From: Xylaria sp. FL1777
Taxonomy: Eukaryota; Ascomycota; Sordariomycetes; Xylariales; Xylariaceae
Assembly (NCBI GenBank): GCA_022578965.1
Contig: MU400564.1
Span: 1 to 64,000 of the forward strand
Reading direction: 5' to 3'
DNA length: 64,000 nucleotides
Under the pieces are notes generated by a model, which saw only the letters and a program-made list of their open reading frames with translations, had not been told where the DNA came from and made no database searches. Position numbers and translations under genes: made by a program. This document shows, piece by piece, positions 1 through 13,292 of the stretch; the first letter of the stretch is position 1; every line of letters starts with the position of its first letter.

Positions 1-1904
1 TTTTTTATAAACTTATTATATTATTTTTAATTTATTAATTAATTATTTTATTGCTAAAATAAATTATTAATTATTAAATGCTTTTATAATAATTACTTTT
101 TATATATTTATATTAGTATTAATTAAAAAATAAGCAAATAAAGTAGTTTTAATTAATTAAGTAGTTATTTTTTAATTTTTTTTTAATATATTTATAACTT
201 ATTTTTTTTAAACATTTATTATAACTAATAATAAAGTAAATAATTTAAGCTTTAATAAATATAAAAAAAAAGCTTGTTTTTTTTTTGATTTGTTTTTTTT
301 TAAGTAGTTTTAAAGCTTAAACCTTTTTTGCAGTACTTTATTTTAGTGCTTAAATTTTTAAATTACTTAGTTTATGCTTTTATTATAAAAACTTTGTTTT
401 TAAATAATATAATTAATGCTTGCTTAACTAAGCACTTAAAAAAAAATTCTTATAATATTAATAAAGTTTTAAATAATTAAAAAGCATTATAATAATTAAT
501 TAACATTTAAAAAATTAATATTATTTAGCTAATAAATAATTATATTTGTAATATTTAAAAAGTTAAGTTTACTAATAAGTAGCAAAATATATATGCTTTA
601 TTTTTTTTTAAATTTTGTTTTTTTTATTTAGCTAACTTTTTTTATTTTATATAATTAAACACTAAGCTATTTAAAAATCAAAATTTTTAATAATAATATT
701 AGCAGTAAATATATTTAATAAAAAGTTAGTTATAATTTTTTTTATATATGTTATATAAATTAATATATTTAAGCTAGCTTTAGTTAAATAAAAAAGTAGC
801 AGTATTTAAAGTTTTGTTTATTATATATAAAAGTAACTAAAAGTAGTTTTTAAAGCAAATATATATATTAGATTTTTTATGATTTTTATTAATTTATAGC
901 TATGTTTATATAACTATTTAAAATATAAAATGCAGTGCTTTATAAATATTATAAATAGTTATTAATAATAGCTAAAAACAAAAAATATATAAAGCTTTAT
1001 TTTTTTTTTTTTTGCTATACTATTTTAAAATTAAAGTTTAATATATATATTAATTATACGTTTATTATTTAGTTATAAAACTGTTTATTTTATAAGTTTA
1101 AAAGCAATATAGCTAAATATTTTAAAGCTAATATAATAATTATAGCAATTAAAAAAGATTTTATGCTTAAAAACTCTAAAGAATAAATAGTTTTAACTAA
1201 AAATACTTTTGTTTGCTTAACTAAAAAAAAAACTAAATTAAAACATAAATTAAAACGTTTTTTTTAAGCTAATTTTATTGCTTAGCTTATTAAATATAAT
1301 ATTAATAAGTAATAATTTAATATTACTTAAAAAATTAGCATAACGCTTAAATATTTAAAAAAATAGCTAAAAAATAAATTAAATAAATTATATAAAAAAA
1401 AAAAAAAAAAAATTAAATAATTTGTTTATATAGCAATGCTTTTTTTTAATATAATTTACAATTATTTTTTTTATTGCATAGCTTATAAACTTTTTTTTAA
1501 ATATAATAAATAAGAAAAAAATAGTTATTATATAAAAAGTTAAGTTATAATATTTATAAAAGCAAATATATAAAACCTTTATAATAAAAAACTTAAAAGT
1601 ATATAAAATAAAAATTATTAATATTAAATTATTAAACTTTTTTTTGTTTTTTTTTTTACTTTTTATTTTTTTAGCTTTATATAATTAAATAATTTTGCTT
1701 AATTTTTTATAGCAAAATTTTGTTTTTATTAAGCTTGCTTTAAATTTTGCTTAAATATTTATTGTTTTATTAAATATTTATTATTATTTAATAATAGCTT
1801 AAAATTATTACTAATAATTTAAATATATAAAATATAAACTAGTAATTTTTTAAAGTGTAATAATAGTGTTTTTTGCTTTTTAGCAGTTTTAAGGTTTTTA
1901 TTAA

Positions 1905-4095
1905 ATATATTGTATTACTTGGGCTAACGGCTTACTAGCTATGCTAGTTTTTATTTTTTATATATATAAGTAAAAACTATGCTTATAAGTTAAAAGCAAG
2001 CTATAAGCAGCTTACTTTTTTTTTAGTAGCTAAGTAAAAACATTTTGTATTTATTTTTAAGTTGTATTAGTTCTGCTATAATTTTATTAAGTGTTTTGCT
2101 TTTTACTTTTTTGCTTTTAAGTTGTTTGCTTACTTGTATTATACTATTAACTAGGTATATATACTTTTATGTAGTTATTTTGTAATTTTTTTTTTTTATA
2201 TTTTTTCTGCTTTATAGTTTGCTTCTTTTAGTATTGCTGCTTGCTTTGTGCTGCTTGCAGTAGTTTTTTTAGTTCTAGCACTTACTTAGCTAAATATGCT
2301 GCTTTTTTTTTTTAGTTTTTTTTTAAACTTTTTTTTATTGTATTGCTAATGCATTATAATTTGCTTGCTTTAGTATTATTGCTAGCTTTTTGCTATATTA
2401 GTTTTTTTATAACTAAGTTATAACTAAATTATAAATAAAGTTAATTGCTTGTTATTTTTTAGTTTATTTTTTGCATATTTATTTTTTAAGCTGCTTTTAT
2501 GCTTTTTGTAGTAAGCTTACTAAATAAGCATAGCTTATAAGTAGTTTATGCATTAAGCAGTATAAAATAGCAATAAATAATAAATTATTTTATTTAGCTA
2601 CTTATGTTAATTTTTTTTTTTTTAACTACTAATTTTATTAGTTTTATTATTATTATTACTATATGCTTAGCTTATGCTTGCTTTAATATATTAAAGTGTT
2701 TAGTTCGTAATATAATTAGTTATTAATGTATTATAGTTATATAAAAATCTACTTTGTTATAGCTATTATGCTTTTTATAGTATATATTTATAATTAGCTT
2801 AGCTTAAATATATATATTAATTAATATTAAGCTTATATATTTAAAGTTATAAGTTATTTTACTGCAGTTTTTACTAATTATTTAATTTATAATACTAAAT
2901 AAAATAGCTAATAGTTTGCTACTATATAGTTTAAGCTTTTATAACTGCTTATTATTATGCTTTTTTATTATAACGTTAATTTTTAAAATAAAGATAAATA
3001 CTTTAGTGCTTTGCGTTAAAATATTACTAATAGCTTTAAAATTTGTATTTATTAAGCATACTAAAATGCTTAAGCTATATTACTATTATATTGCTTATAT
3101 TATAGTAATATATTATGTACTTTTTATTGCTGTTTTTTTTATGTTAACTATATAAAAATATTAATAATTTTTATGCTTGTAATATTACTAGCAAGTCTGC
3201 TAAATGCTTATAATGCAAAAAAAGCAAAGTAAGCGCTAAAAATAGCAGTTATAATTTTATAAATACTTTTAACTGTATTAATGTTTGTACGTTTTTAAGC
3301 TTTATTTTATGCTTATTTTAACTATTAAAATTTTTTTAATCTTAAGTACTGCTAATAATTTTTTAGCTTAAAAAAATTAATAAAAAACTTTAATTGTTTA
3401 TTAAAGCTTGCATAGCTATATACTATTTTTGTACTAATAAAAATATTTAAGCTATGCTTATAGCTAGTATATAACTTTAAGTTATAATTAAAAAAGCAAA
3501 AAAAGCTGCAGCAAGTAAAAAAGCTAAAAGTTTTATATAAATAAGCTAGTTAAAAAGTATTTATATAACTTTTAAAAGTTAACATTATTATATATTTAGT
3601 AGTTAAAAGTTTTAATAAAATTTTAGTATTTAGTACTTAATAAAGTTGTTTAATTATTTTGTTTTTTTATAATGTATACTTTTTAACTTTTATAGTTTTA
3701 TATTTATAATTTTGTATTACTATTTTTAGTACTTTATTATATTATGCTTTACTTTAAAATTTATAAATATAAACCTATAATAAGCAGCTTTTTTAAAACT
3801 ATAAATAATAAACAGCTTTACAATAAATGCTTTAGCTTTTACTCCGTAGTTATAATAAACTTTTTTTAGCTTAAAAAAAAGCTAGTATTAATGCTTAGCT
3901 ACTTTTGCTTTATATTTAAAGGCCTTTGTTTTTATGTTTTTGCAGCTGTTTATAACTTAATTAGTTTTTTAGCTACGTTATAATAGCTAAGCCTTTTTAT
4001 ATTTAAAACTTATTTAGCTATCCTACGTGCTTTTTTTAGGTTGCGCAATAACTAGTAGCCTAATTGAAAATTTGTTTGCTTTTTTAGTGTACTAC
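1905..4095 (-). repeat. Left arm of inverted repeat pair (family A)
   Basis: This segment is the reverse complement of 7,430-9,615, with scattered transitions. The outer end reads TATTACTTGGGCTAACGG at about 1,913; the inner end carries TGCGCAATAACTAGTAGC at about 4,042, matched near 7,490 on the other arm. A third copy of the outer terminus occurs at about 14,670. Judged from the 14-bp target duplication of that third copy, the family may be a LINE whose 3' end is the GGCTAACGG-type terminus, so this arm would lie on the minus strand. The type is not proven. The 79-codon frame at 2,916 is a mutated shadow, not a gene. Confidence 0.75.
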
Positions 4096-7000
4096 AAGTA
4101 GTTTTTATTAAATATTAAATAATTTAAACTAAAAGCAAAAAAAGCTATTTAGTTTTAAATAAAAATAACAAAACAATTAAAAGTAAAAAAACTTATATGC
4201 AAGCATTAATGCAATAAAATAAACTTAAGTAATTAAAACTAATAAGCAGTTTTTATTTTTGTTTTTTTTGTTTTTATGCATTTTTAAAAAAAAGCAATAA
4301 TAATTTATATTAAAACTAAGCTGCTAAGCTACTTAAAAAACATTAAAATAAAATAAAAATTTATGTTTTTAGCGTAATAATAAAAAAAGTGCTAATAAAC
4401 TAGCTACTATAAAACTAACAAATATAAAACTAATAAAAAAAAAACTATAAAAAACACGCTTAGTTTTAAGCAAAAAAAAATAGTTTTATGCATTATAACT
4501 TAATTATATAAACTTATATAATTAGTAAAAATAAAAAAATAAAACAATTAGTAAAAAAACAAAAAGTAAAAAAAAAAAAATCTATTGTTTTAGCTTTTAT
4601 TAGTTATTATTTTTTAAAGCGCTTTATAATATAATAGCTAAAAAAATAAAATAAGTTATTATATTTTTTAATACTTAAAATATTTAAAACACTAAAAGTT
4701 ATATTATAGTTTTTATAAACTTAAAAAGCTTTTATAACTTATTATATTTTTTTTGCTTTTTATAGCTTAATTATTATAGCTTTAATTATTAAAAGCTTTA
4801 TTGTTTTAATTTAGTTTTTAATAAATAGCTATAGTACTAGTAATTTATATATTAAAGTTAAGATTTTTTAGTTTTTAGTATTTTTAGTTATTTTATATAA
4901 ATTGCTTTAATTTTTTAGCAAAAAATAACTTTTTTAATTTTTTACTAGTTAATTCTGCTAATTAATATTATTTATAATTAATATTTTCTTTAATTTTATA
5001 AAAGCTAATTTATTTATATAATAGTTTTTTATTGTTAAACTTATTTATTAAAAGCATAATGTTATAAAAAAAAACAAGCAAGCTTTTTTTAAGCAGTTGC
5101 TTAATTTTATAAGCGTTTTTTTAAAATTTAGCTTTTATAGCTAATTTTTTTTTAATTATAATTGTTTTAATTTTTATAACATTTTAATTATAATATTTTA
5201 GCTGCTTAACTTTAGCTTTAATAAAATCTTTATAAAAAATAATGTTTTATTACTTAATTACTTCTTATGTTAATATTACATTTTTTATTAATAAAATTAG
5301 TATTTTTTTATATATTAGCTTATATAAGCTATAGTTATAATAGTATATAAAAATATAATCTGTTTATATTATTAAATTTAAATATTTTAGCTAATTTTTT
5401 TTAGTTTTGTTTATTATTTATATAAAGTTTTTTTTTATTACCTTATAGCTTTTTTTAATAAAGCTTTAAGCTTAAAAATAATAAGCTAAACTATAATTTA
5501 TTTTATAGCTTAAAATATTTACTGTGTTTTTTATTTTTTTTTTAAATTTAAAGCTATTATTATACTTAATTTTAATAAGAACTTTATACTAAAGTATAAT
5601 TTTTTTTTAATAAATTTAAGTATTTTTAAAGAATTTATATATTTTAAAAGTTTAGCTTTTAAATAAATTATTATTTTACATTTTGCTTTTATAATAGCTT
5701 TAAATTTGTTGCTTAATAGTATAGTTTATATATTTATTACTTAAAAAACTAAAAAATCTAAAGAATAATTAAAATAGTATTTTTTAATTTTTTTGCTATT
5801 AGCAGATTTTTAGCAAATAAAATAACTAATAATTATAATATAAATGTTTTAATAAAAGCTTTTTTAGTAGTATTTTTAAATTATTTGTTAAGTTATAAAT
5901 ATTTAGCTTTTATATGTTATTTTTTTATAGTTTTTTTTAATAAAAGCTTTTTAGGTTTTTTTGTTATTAATAATTCTTTTTAGCATTTTTTTAGATTTTG
6001 CTTTTTTTTAAAAAGTAAACTTATTAACAAAAAATTTAAAGACTTTTTTTTTAAAGTATTTTTGCTTTTTTTTTGTTCTAAGTTTTTTTAAAACTTGCTT
6101 AAAAATAAAATATTTAGCAATTTGCTTACTTTTTTTGCTTTAATTTTTTTTTAAGTATAGCAAAAGTTTTATTTTTTAATATACTAAGCTTTTAACTAGT
6201 TAATTGCTTAATTTTTTATACGAAATAATAATAGCTATTATATATAGTTAAAAATTAATAAAATCTTTTATATTTTTTTTTTAATAATTATTTAATTTAT
6301 TTAATAGCTTAAAAAGTTTTTTAAAAAGCTTATTAATAGCTGTATGTTTTTTTTTTAGCACATAATAAAATATAAAATCGAAAGTTTTTATATATGCTAT
6401 TTATTTTATTAATTAAGCATTTAATAATACTAAAAATTTATTATTTAATTAAGCTATAAGAACTTTTATATTAATTTTTAAATAAAACATAATTTTATAA
6501 AAATAATTATATAACTTTTAAAAAGTTTTAATAATAGTAAGCTTTTTTAGCTTTATAGTATTATATTTTTTTAAGGCTTTTTTATGTTTTAAACTTATAT
6601 TTAGCTAGCTTAATAAATTTATTAACTTTTTAACATAAAATAGTGCTTTAGCTAGTTTTAAAAGCGTTAATTTTTAGTTAAATAAGCTTTTTTGTATAAT
6701 TAAAAGTAATAAAAATAAAAGCTATTATAATAGCTTTTTAAAGCTTTTTTATAGCTTTTTTTTGCGGTTTTTTAAAGCAAAACAGCTTATTTTTTTATAA
6801 TAAAACTATTAATAGTTTTATAATTATAGCATATTTTTAGATTTATATTTAGTAGTATACTATTATTTTTAAAAAAAACTATACTTTTATAATGTTTTTA
6901 TAAGTTTTTTACTTAAGAATTTTTATTATTTTTGCTTTTATTAAGCTTTTATTATTAGTGCTATATATATAGCTAATTATTTTAGTTATTTGTTTTGCTT

Positions 7001-7429
7001 ATTTATTTTTAAGTATACTAGCTATAATTTTAGCTAACTTAAAATTAACTAATATAGCATTAAAATTTTTAAAATGTTTTAATATAAATTGCTTAATATT
7101 TAAAGCAATTTTATAATTATTATATTTAGTAGTAAGTTTTTTAACTATTATATTATTAAAAAAAGATTTATATTTTATTAGTAATATATTATATAAAACT
7201 TTTAATAGTACTTTTAGAAATTAAGCTACTAAATTTATTGCTTTTTGCAAAAAAATAATTATTTAAAAAAAGCTTATTAATATAAAAAAAGCAATTATTG
7301 TTTAGCTAAAAATAAAAAGTAATATTTAATTATATTTTAAAAATAAATTAATTATAAAAATTACTTTATATATTATAAACTTTTTAGAAAACTTATTATA
7401 GTTTTAAAAAAAATTAGCATTATATATAA

Positions 7430-9615
7430 TAATTATGTTACTTGCAGCATACTAAAAGAGCAAACAAATTTTTAACTAAGCTACTAATTATTGCGCAACC
7501 CGAAAAAAGCACGTAAAATAGCTAAATAAGTTCTAAATACAAAAAAGCTTAGCTATTATAACGTAGCTAAAAGATTAATTAAGTTATAAGTAGCTATAAA
7601 AACATAGAAATAAAGGCCTTTAAACATAAAGCAAAAGCAGCTAAATATTAATACTAGTTTTTTTTTAAGCTAAAAAAGGTTTACTATAACTATAAAACAA
7701 AAGCTAAAGTATTTATTATAAAGCTATTTGCTATTTATAGTTTTAAAAAAGCTACTTATTATAAGTTTACGTTTATAAATTCTAAAGTAAAGCATAATAT
7801 AATAAAGTACTAAAAATAGCAATATAAAATTACAAATATAAAACTACAAAAGTTAAAAAATATATATTATAAAAAAACAAAGCAATTAAGCAACTTTATT
7901 AAGCACTAAATATTGAAATTTTACTAAAATTTCTAGCTATTAAATATATAATAATGTTAACCTTTAAAAGTTACGTAAATACTTTTTAACTAGCTTATTT
8001 ATGTAAAACTTCTGGCTTTTTTATTTGCTGCAGCTTTTTTTGCTTTTTTAATTGCAACTTAAAGTTATATACTAGCTATAAGCGCAGCTTAAATATTTTT
8101 ATTAATACAAAAATAGCATATAGCTATGCAAGCTTTAATAAACAATTAAAGTTTTTTATTAATTTTTTTAAGCTAAAAAATTATTAGTAGTACTTAAAAT
8201 TAAAAAAACTTTAATAATTAAAATAAGCATAAAGTAAAACTTAAAAACGTATAAATATTAATATAGTTAAAAGTACTTATAGAACTATAATTGCTATTTT
8301 TAGTGCTTACTTTGCTTTTTTTATATTATAAGTACTTAGTAAACTTGCTAATAATATTGCAAGCGCAAAAATTATTAATGTTTTTATATAGTTAACATAA
8401 AAAAAATAGCAATAAAAAGTATATAATATACTATTATAATATAAGCAATATAATAGTAGTATAGCTTAAGCATTTTAATATGCTTAATAAATATAAATTT
8501 TAAAGCTATTAATAATACTTTACTATAAAGCACTAAAATATTTATTTTTATTTTAAGAATTAGCATTATAGCAAAAAAGCATAACAATAAGCAATTATAA
8601 AAGCTTAAACTATATAGTAACAAACTATTAGCTATTTTATTTAGTACTATAAATTAAATAACTAATAAAAATTGCAGCAAAATAACTTATAACTTTAAAT
8701 ATATAAGCTTAATACTAATTAATATATATATTTAAGTTAAGCTAGTTATAAATACGTACTATAAAAAGCATAGTAGCTATAATAAAGTAAATTTTTATAT
8801 AACTGCAATATATTAACAACTAATTATATTATAAATTAAGCACTTTAATATATTAAAGCAAGCATAAATTAAGCATATAATAGTAGTAATAATAAAAGTA
8901 GTAAAGTTAATAGTTAAAAAAAAAAAATTAGCATAAATAGCTAAATAAAGTAATTTATTAATTATTGCTACTTTATATTGCTTAGTATATAGGTTATTTA
9001 TAAGCTATGCTTATTTAGTAAGCTTACTATAAAAAGCATAAAAGCAGCTTAAAAAATAAATATATAAAAAGCAAACTAAAAAGTAATAAGCAATTAACTT
9101 TGCTTATAATTTAGTTATAACTTAGTTATAAAAAAATTAGTATAGCAAAAAGCTAGTAGTAATACTAAAGCAAGCAAACTATAATGCATTAGTAATACAA
9201 TAAAAAAAAGTTTAAAAAAAAACTAAAAAAAAAAAGCAGTATATTTAGCTAAATAAATGCTAAAACTAAAAAAACTACTGCAAGCAGTATAAAATAAGCA
9301 GCAATACTAAAGCAAGCAAACTATAAAGCAAAAAAAATACAAGAAAAAAAAAACTACAAAATAACTATATAAAGGTATATATACTTAATTAATAGTATAA
9401 TATAAATAAGTAAATAACCTAAAAGCAAAAAAGTAAAAAGCAAAGCACTTAATAAAATTATAGCAAAACTAATGCAACCTAAGAATAAATATAAAATGTT
9501 TTTACTTAGCTACTAGAAAAAAAGTAAGCTGCTTACGGCTTGCTTTCGATCCATAAGCACAGTTTTTACTTGTATATATAAAAAATAAAAACCGGCATAA
9601 CTAGTAAGCTATTAG
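7430..9615 (+). repeat. Right arm of inverted repeat pair (family A)
   Basis: It is the inverted partner of 1,905-4,095, separated from it by about 3.3 kb. The inner end near 7,440-7,500 and the outer end near 9,530-9,612 both align to the left arm after reverse complementation. The 79-codon frame at 8,384-8,623 matches the one at 2,916 in the left arm, which shows that they are shadows of the same repeat and not two genes. The two arms carry different transitions, so they were mutated after they separated. Confidence 0.75.
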
Positions 9616-9675
9616 CCTAAATAATACAATATATATATATTTATTTAGTTTTATTATAAATTATTATTATATATT

Positions 9676-9806
9676 AACTAGTTAGTTTAAACTAAAAACT
9701 AACTAGTTTTTTTTTTAGTGATTAAAAACTAGTTAGTTTAAACTAAAAACTAGTTAGTTTAAAATTTTAGTGACTAAAAACTAATTAGTTCTTAGTTTAA
9801 ACTAAT
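9676..9806. repeat. Nested short palindromes between two elements
   Basis: Three tandem blocks built on ACTAGTTAGTTTAAACTAA and its reverse complement lie between the end of family A (about 9,615) and the start of the LINE 3' fragment (9,841). Each block is close to self-complementary (TTAGTTTAAACTAA is a perfect palindrome). I see no coding content. The blocks could be a microsatellite tail of a retroelement or a fold-back remnant. Confidence 0.6.
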
Positions 9807-9840
9807 TTAATCCTTATATTAAAAACTAAATTACTAACTT

Positions 9841-11045
9841 TATATATAATAATTAAGCTATAAAACTTTATATAAAGCAATAATATAATAAAAATAAAAT
9901 GAATATATTTTATAATAATATAAAATATTTTAATTTATAAAATAATAATTTAATATAAAAACTTTAAAAAAAATAAAGCAAAAAGTATTGCTAATTTATT
10001 AATAATAACTTAAAATAAATGCTTTAAATATATAATTAAAGCTTTTAAAATAACTAAAATAAAATATTTTAAAACTAAAATAAAGATTTTTTTTATTAAC
10101 TTATATTTTAATAATAAAATAATAGTTTATAAGCATTATATAAAAAGCTTAATAGCTAAAAAGTTAATTTAAAAAGCAATACAAAAAATTAAAGCTTTTA
10201 TTTAAAACATAAAAGCTTAAAAAGCTAAAAATTAAACAAAAAGCAAGTTTATAAGCAATAATAAAAGCATAGCTAAAAAAAACCTAATGTTAGCTTTAAA
10301 CTTTTAGCAAAGAAAATAGTTAAAAAAAAACAACTTAAAATTATATTTTAAAAAAAATAAATAAGCAAATAAAGCTAAACTAAAATAAATAATAATTATT
10401 TAATTATAGCTAAATAAAAATTAAGCAAAAATAAAACCTTTAAAAAGTATAATAAATTATTAAAACATAAAATAGCTATAATAATATAAATATATACTAA
10501 AAAAATAAAGCTAAAAGTATTTTTATATAAAAAAAAAGTTTTAAGCTTTTTTATGCTTTTTTATAAATATAAAAAAAAAAAAAATTTTTAGTATATAGTT
10601 TTATATTATAATCTTTTAAAAAACAAAAAAAATTAGCTATAAAAAAGCTTTATAATTAAACTATTATAAATTAATAAAAACTTATAACTAGCTATAAAAA
10701 AGCTTAAAGCTATAAATGTTATTATAAAATAATTGCTAGCTATTAATAAAATAGCAATATATAATAAAGCAATTAAAAAAAAAAAAAAAAAAGGCAAGTA
10801 ATAAAAAAAAAACCAGCAAAAAAAGCAAAAGTGCTTCTTTAAAGATTTTAAAAACCAAAAAAAAAGCTTTTATGTGCTTTTTAAGAAAGCAAAAAGTTTA
10901 AAAGCTTTAAAAAAAAGTTTTTTTGCTTTTTAACTATTATTTTTTATTTAATAAGCTAATTAATAAAAACTAGTTATTATAAAATAAAAAACCTTTAAAG
11001 TAATAATATAAACATTATTATATAAGGTTTTTATTTAGCTTTTAA
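9841..11045 (+). mobile_element. 3' fragment of a Tad1-like LINE (RIP-degraded)
   Basis: About 1.2 kb repeated in the same orientation at 17,311-18,520. Around 10,450-10,560 one frame still reads like the C-terminal tail of fungal Tad1-clade LINE ORF2 proteins: a stretch resembling T-G-K-I-G-L-x-A-F-L-Y-x-R-K-V with glycines changed to lysine or stop by G-to-A change. The copy lacks the upstream ORF1 and most of ORF2, as expected of a 5'-truncated insertion. The match is to remembered family motifs, not a search result. Confidence 0.55.
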
Positions 11046-12803
11046 AGACCTTTTTTAAATTCTTTATACTTGATTATAACTTTGTAAGTTTAAGCCTAAT
11101 TATTAAATAATTAAGATTGCTAAAATTAATGTAGCAACTTTTATTTACTAAATAAGTTATATTTTATTTGCAGAATGCAAATATAACAAAAAACAGAAAA
11201 ATAGTATTAAACGACTTATTTGTTAAAAATGCAACTAATGCGCTATTAGAACTTACTAATAATGCAACTATAATATAGCAGCGTTTTAACAGAAAACGTA
11301 AAGCTAATAAACTTTTTAGTATGTAAAAAATAGTTAATAAAATTATAAAACTAATACTATAGCTATTAACAAAAGAAAAAATAGCAAAAAAAATCTTTTT
11401 TTAAAGAAATATAAAAAAAGCACAAATAGTATATACGTTAAAAAAAGCTTAAAAAAGCTAGCAAAGCATAAAGCCTAATAATAAAAACAACCTTAATATA
11501 TTTATAACTTGCTATAACTTAAATATTACTATAAAAGCTAACTAAAAAAGTATTAAAAATACTGTTTAAAAGCTTTTTTAATAAACTTTATTAAACATAA
11601 ATACGCTAAAATCTTAAGTATAAATAGTAGCTTTATAGTTAGCTTGCAATAATAAAGCAATATTATTTAAACAAAACAAAAAAATATTAATTAAAGTTAA
11701 AAAACAAATTAATAACTTTAAAAATAAAATATTAGCTAATATTATTAAAGCAATAAATATAGCGCTTATAAATAGCAATATAATTGCTGCTAAAAAGCTA
11801 TATAGCAAAAATATAGTAATTATTTTTAAAGAAATAATACTTCAAAAAACCAAAAAAAAAAAATAAATTATAAAAGCTTTTAGGAAAAAGTTAAAAGTAT
11901 AACAAAAAAAAGTAGCACTAATAATAAAAAGCATTTTAATAAAACGTATTAAAGCAATATACTTAAACAAAAACTAACTATAGTTATTACGCAATAAACA
12001 CCCTAAAATTACAAAGTATAAAAAAATGCTGCTTAAAAACGCAAAAGCTAAATTTATAGCAATATTATTATACGTAAATAATATAGCAGCAGCTAAAACA
12101 ATATATAATAACAGCTTTTTATAAAAAGCTTAGCTATTTAATTATAACCTTTTTATTGCAAAACTTAAAGTTATGCAGTGCTTTAACTGCTATAAATATA
12201 AATATATAGCTAAATATTGCTATAAAAACTTAAAGTATAACTATTGCTTAGCTTTAAAGCACTAAAAAAGTAAAAAAAGCTACTTAGTAAAAACATAAAA
12301 AGCAAAGCAAAAATACATAAATTATAAAAAAACATACATAATATAAAATAAAGCTTACTAAAAAAAGTTAAACAAAAAAACAAAACAAAAGCAGCATATA
12401 TATTATAACTTAAAAGCTTTTAAAGTGCTAAAAAAACATTAGTAATAAACAAAAAAATAAACAAAAATAGTTTAAAAATACTAATAGCGTTAGCATTTAT
12501 ATAGCTAAATAAAAAAGAATTATTAGCAAAAAAACAGCAAATTAGCAACGCAAGCAAAAACTTATTTCTATTAACTTAATAATATATAATATTGCTTTTT
12601 AAAACATTACAAGATTTAAAAGCAATATAGCATGCATACTATAAAACAATAGCTTTAATTATATAATAGTTTAAAAGCTAATAATTAATAAATATAGCAA
12701 TATATACTGCTTTAATAATAGCAACTATTAGATTATTTAATTAAAAAGTAAAGCTGCGCTATATATAAATAAAAAGATTACAATAAAAATACTAGCAAAA
12801 AAC

Positions 12804-13292
12804 ACTAACGTTATTCATAAGCAAGCAACGCATCCAAGCGAGCAACGCAGTTAGCTTGGCATACTACTATATGCAATATTATATATAAAGATACATTCTC
12901 CACTTTTAAATAACTCAGCCAAAAAAGATCGGAAAAATACAGGGGTTGTTTTATTGTAATTATAACTATATAGTTTACATAGAACAACTTTGTCTGGTTA
13001 CATAGCTATTTTTTTAAAGCGTGCATTAAAGAAAAACGAAAATACAGGGATTATTTTAGCGTATTTTTTATAGCAGCTTAAATAAAATAGCTACTTAACA
13101 GGACAAAGTTGTTTTTAGTAAACTATATAGTTATAATTATAATAAAACAACCCCTGTATTTTTCTGATTTTTTTTGGCTGAGTTATTTAAAAGTGGAGAA
13201 TGTATCTTTGTATAAAAAATTCTATGAAATGGTACGCTAAGCAAAATGCGTTGCCTGCTTATATGCGTTGCTCGCTTGTGAATAACATTAGT
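12804..13292. mobile_element. Fold-back (MITE-like) element nested in the LINE
   Basis: A 489-bp near-perfect inverted repeat with arms of roughly 230-240 bp. The termini read ACTAAYGTTATTCA and continue into a subterminal motif AGCAACGCA that occurs twice per end. Inner parts such as ACAGGGGTTGTTTTATT also pair. It is much less AT-rich than the host LINE, retaining many G and C, so it inserted later or escaped mutation. No coding sequence is present. I cannot settle the target-site duplication. A related terminus occurs at 18,792-18,835. Confidence 0.75.

Noticed and set aside
2916..3155. 79-codon frame, nearly identical to one at 8,384-8,623, as a conserved gene pair
   Set aside because: The two lie in the arms of one inverted repeat, the protein is built of I, L, Y, F and K as expected from AT-only DNA, and no motif is present.
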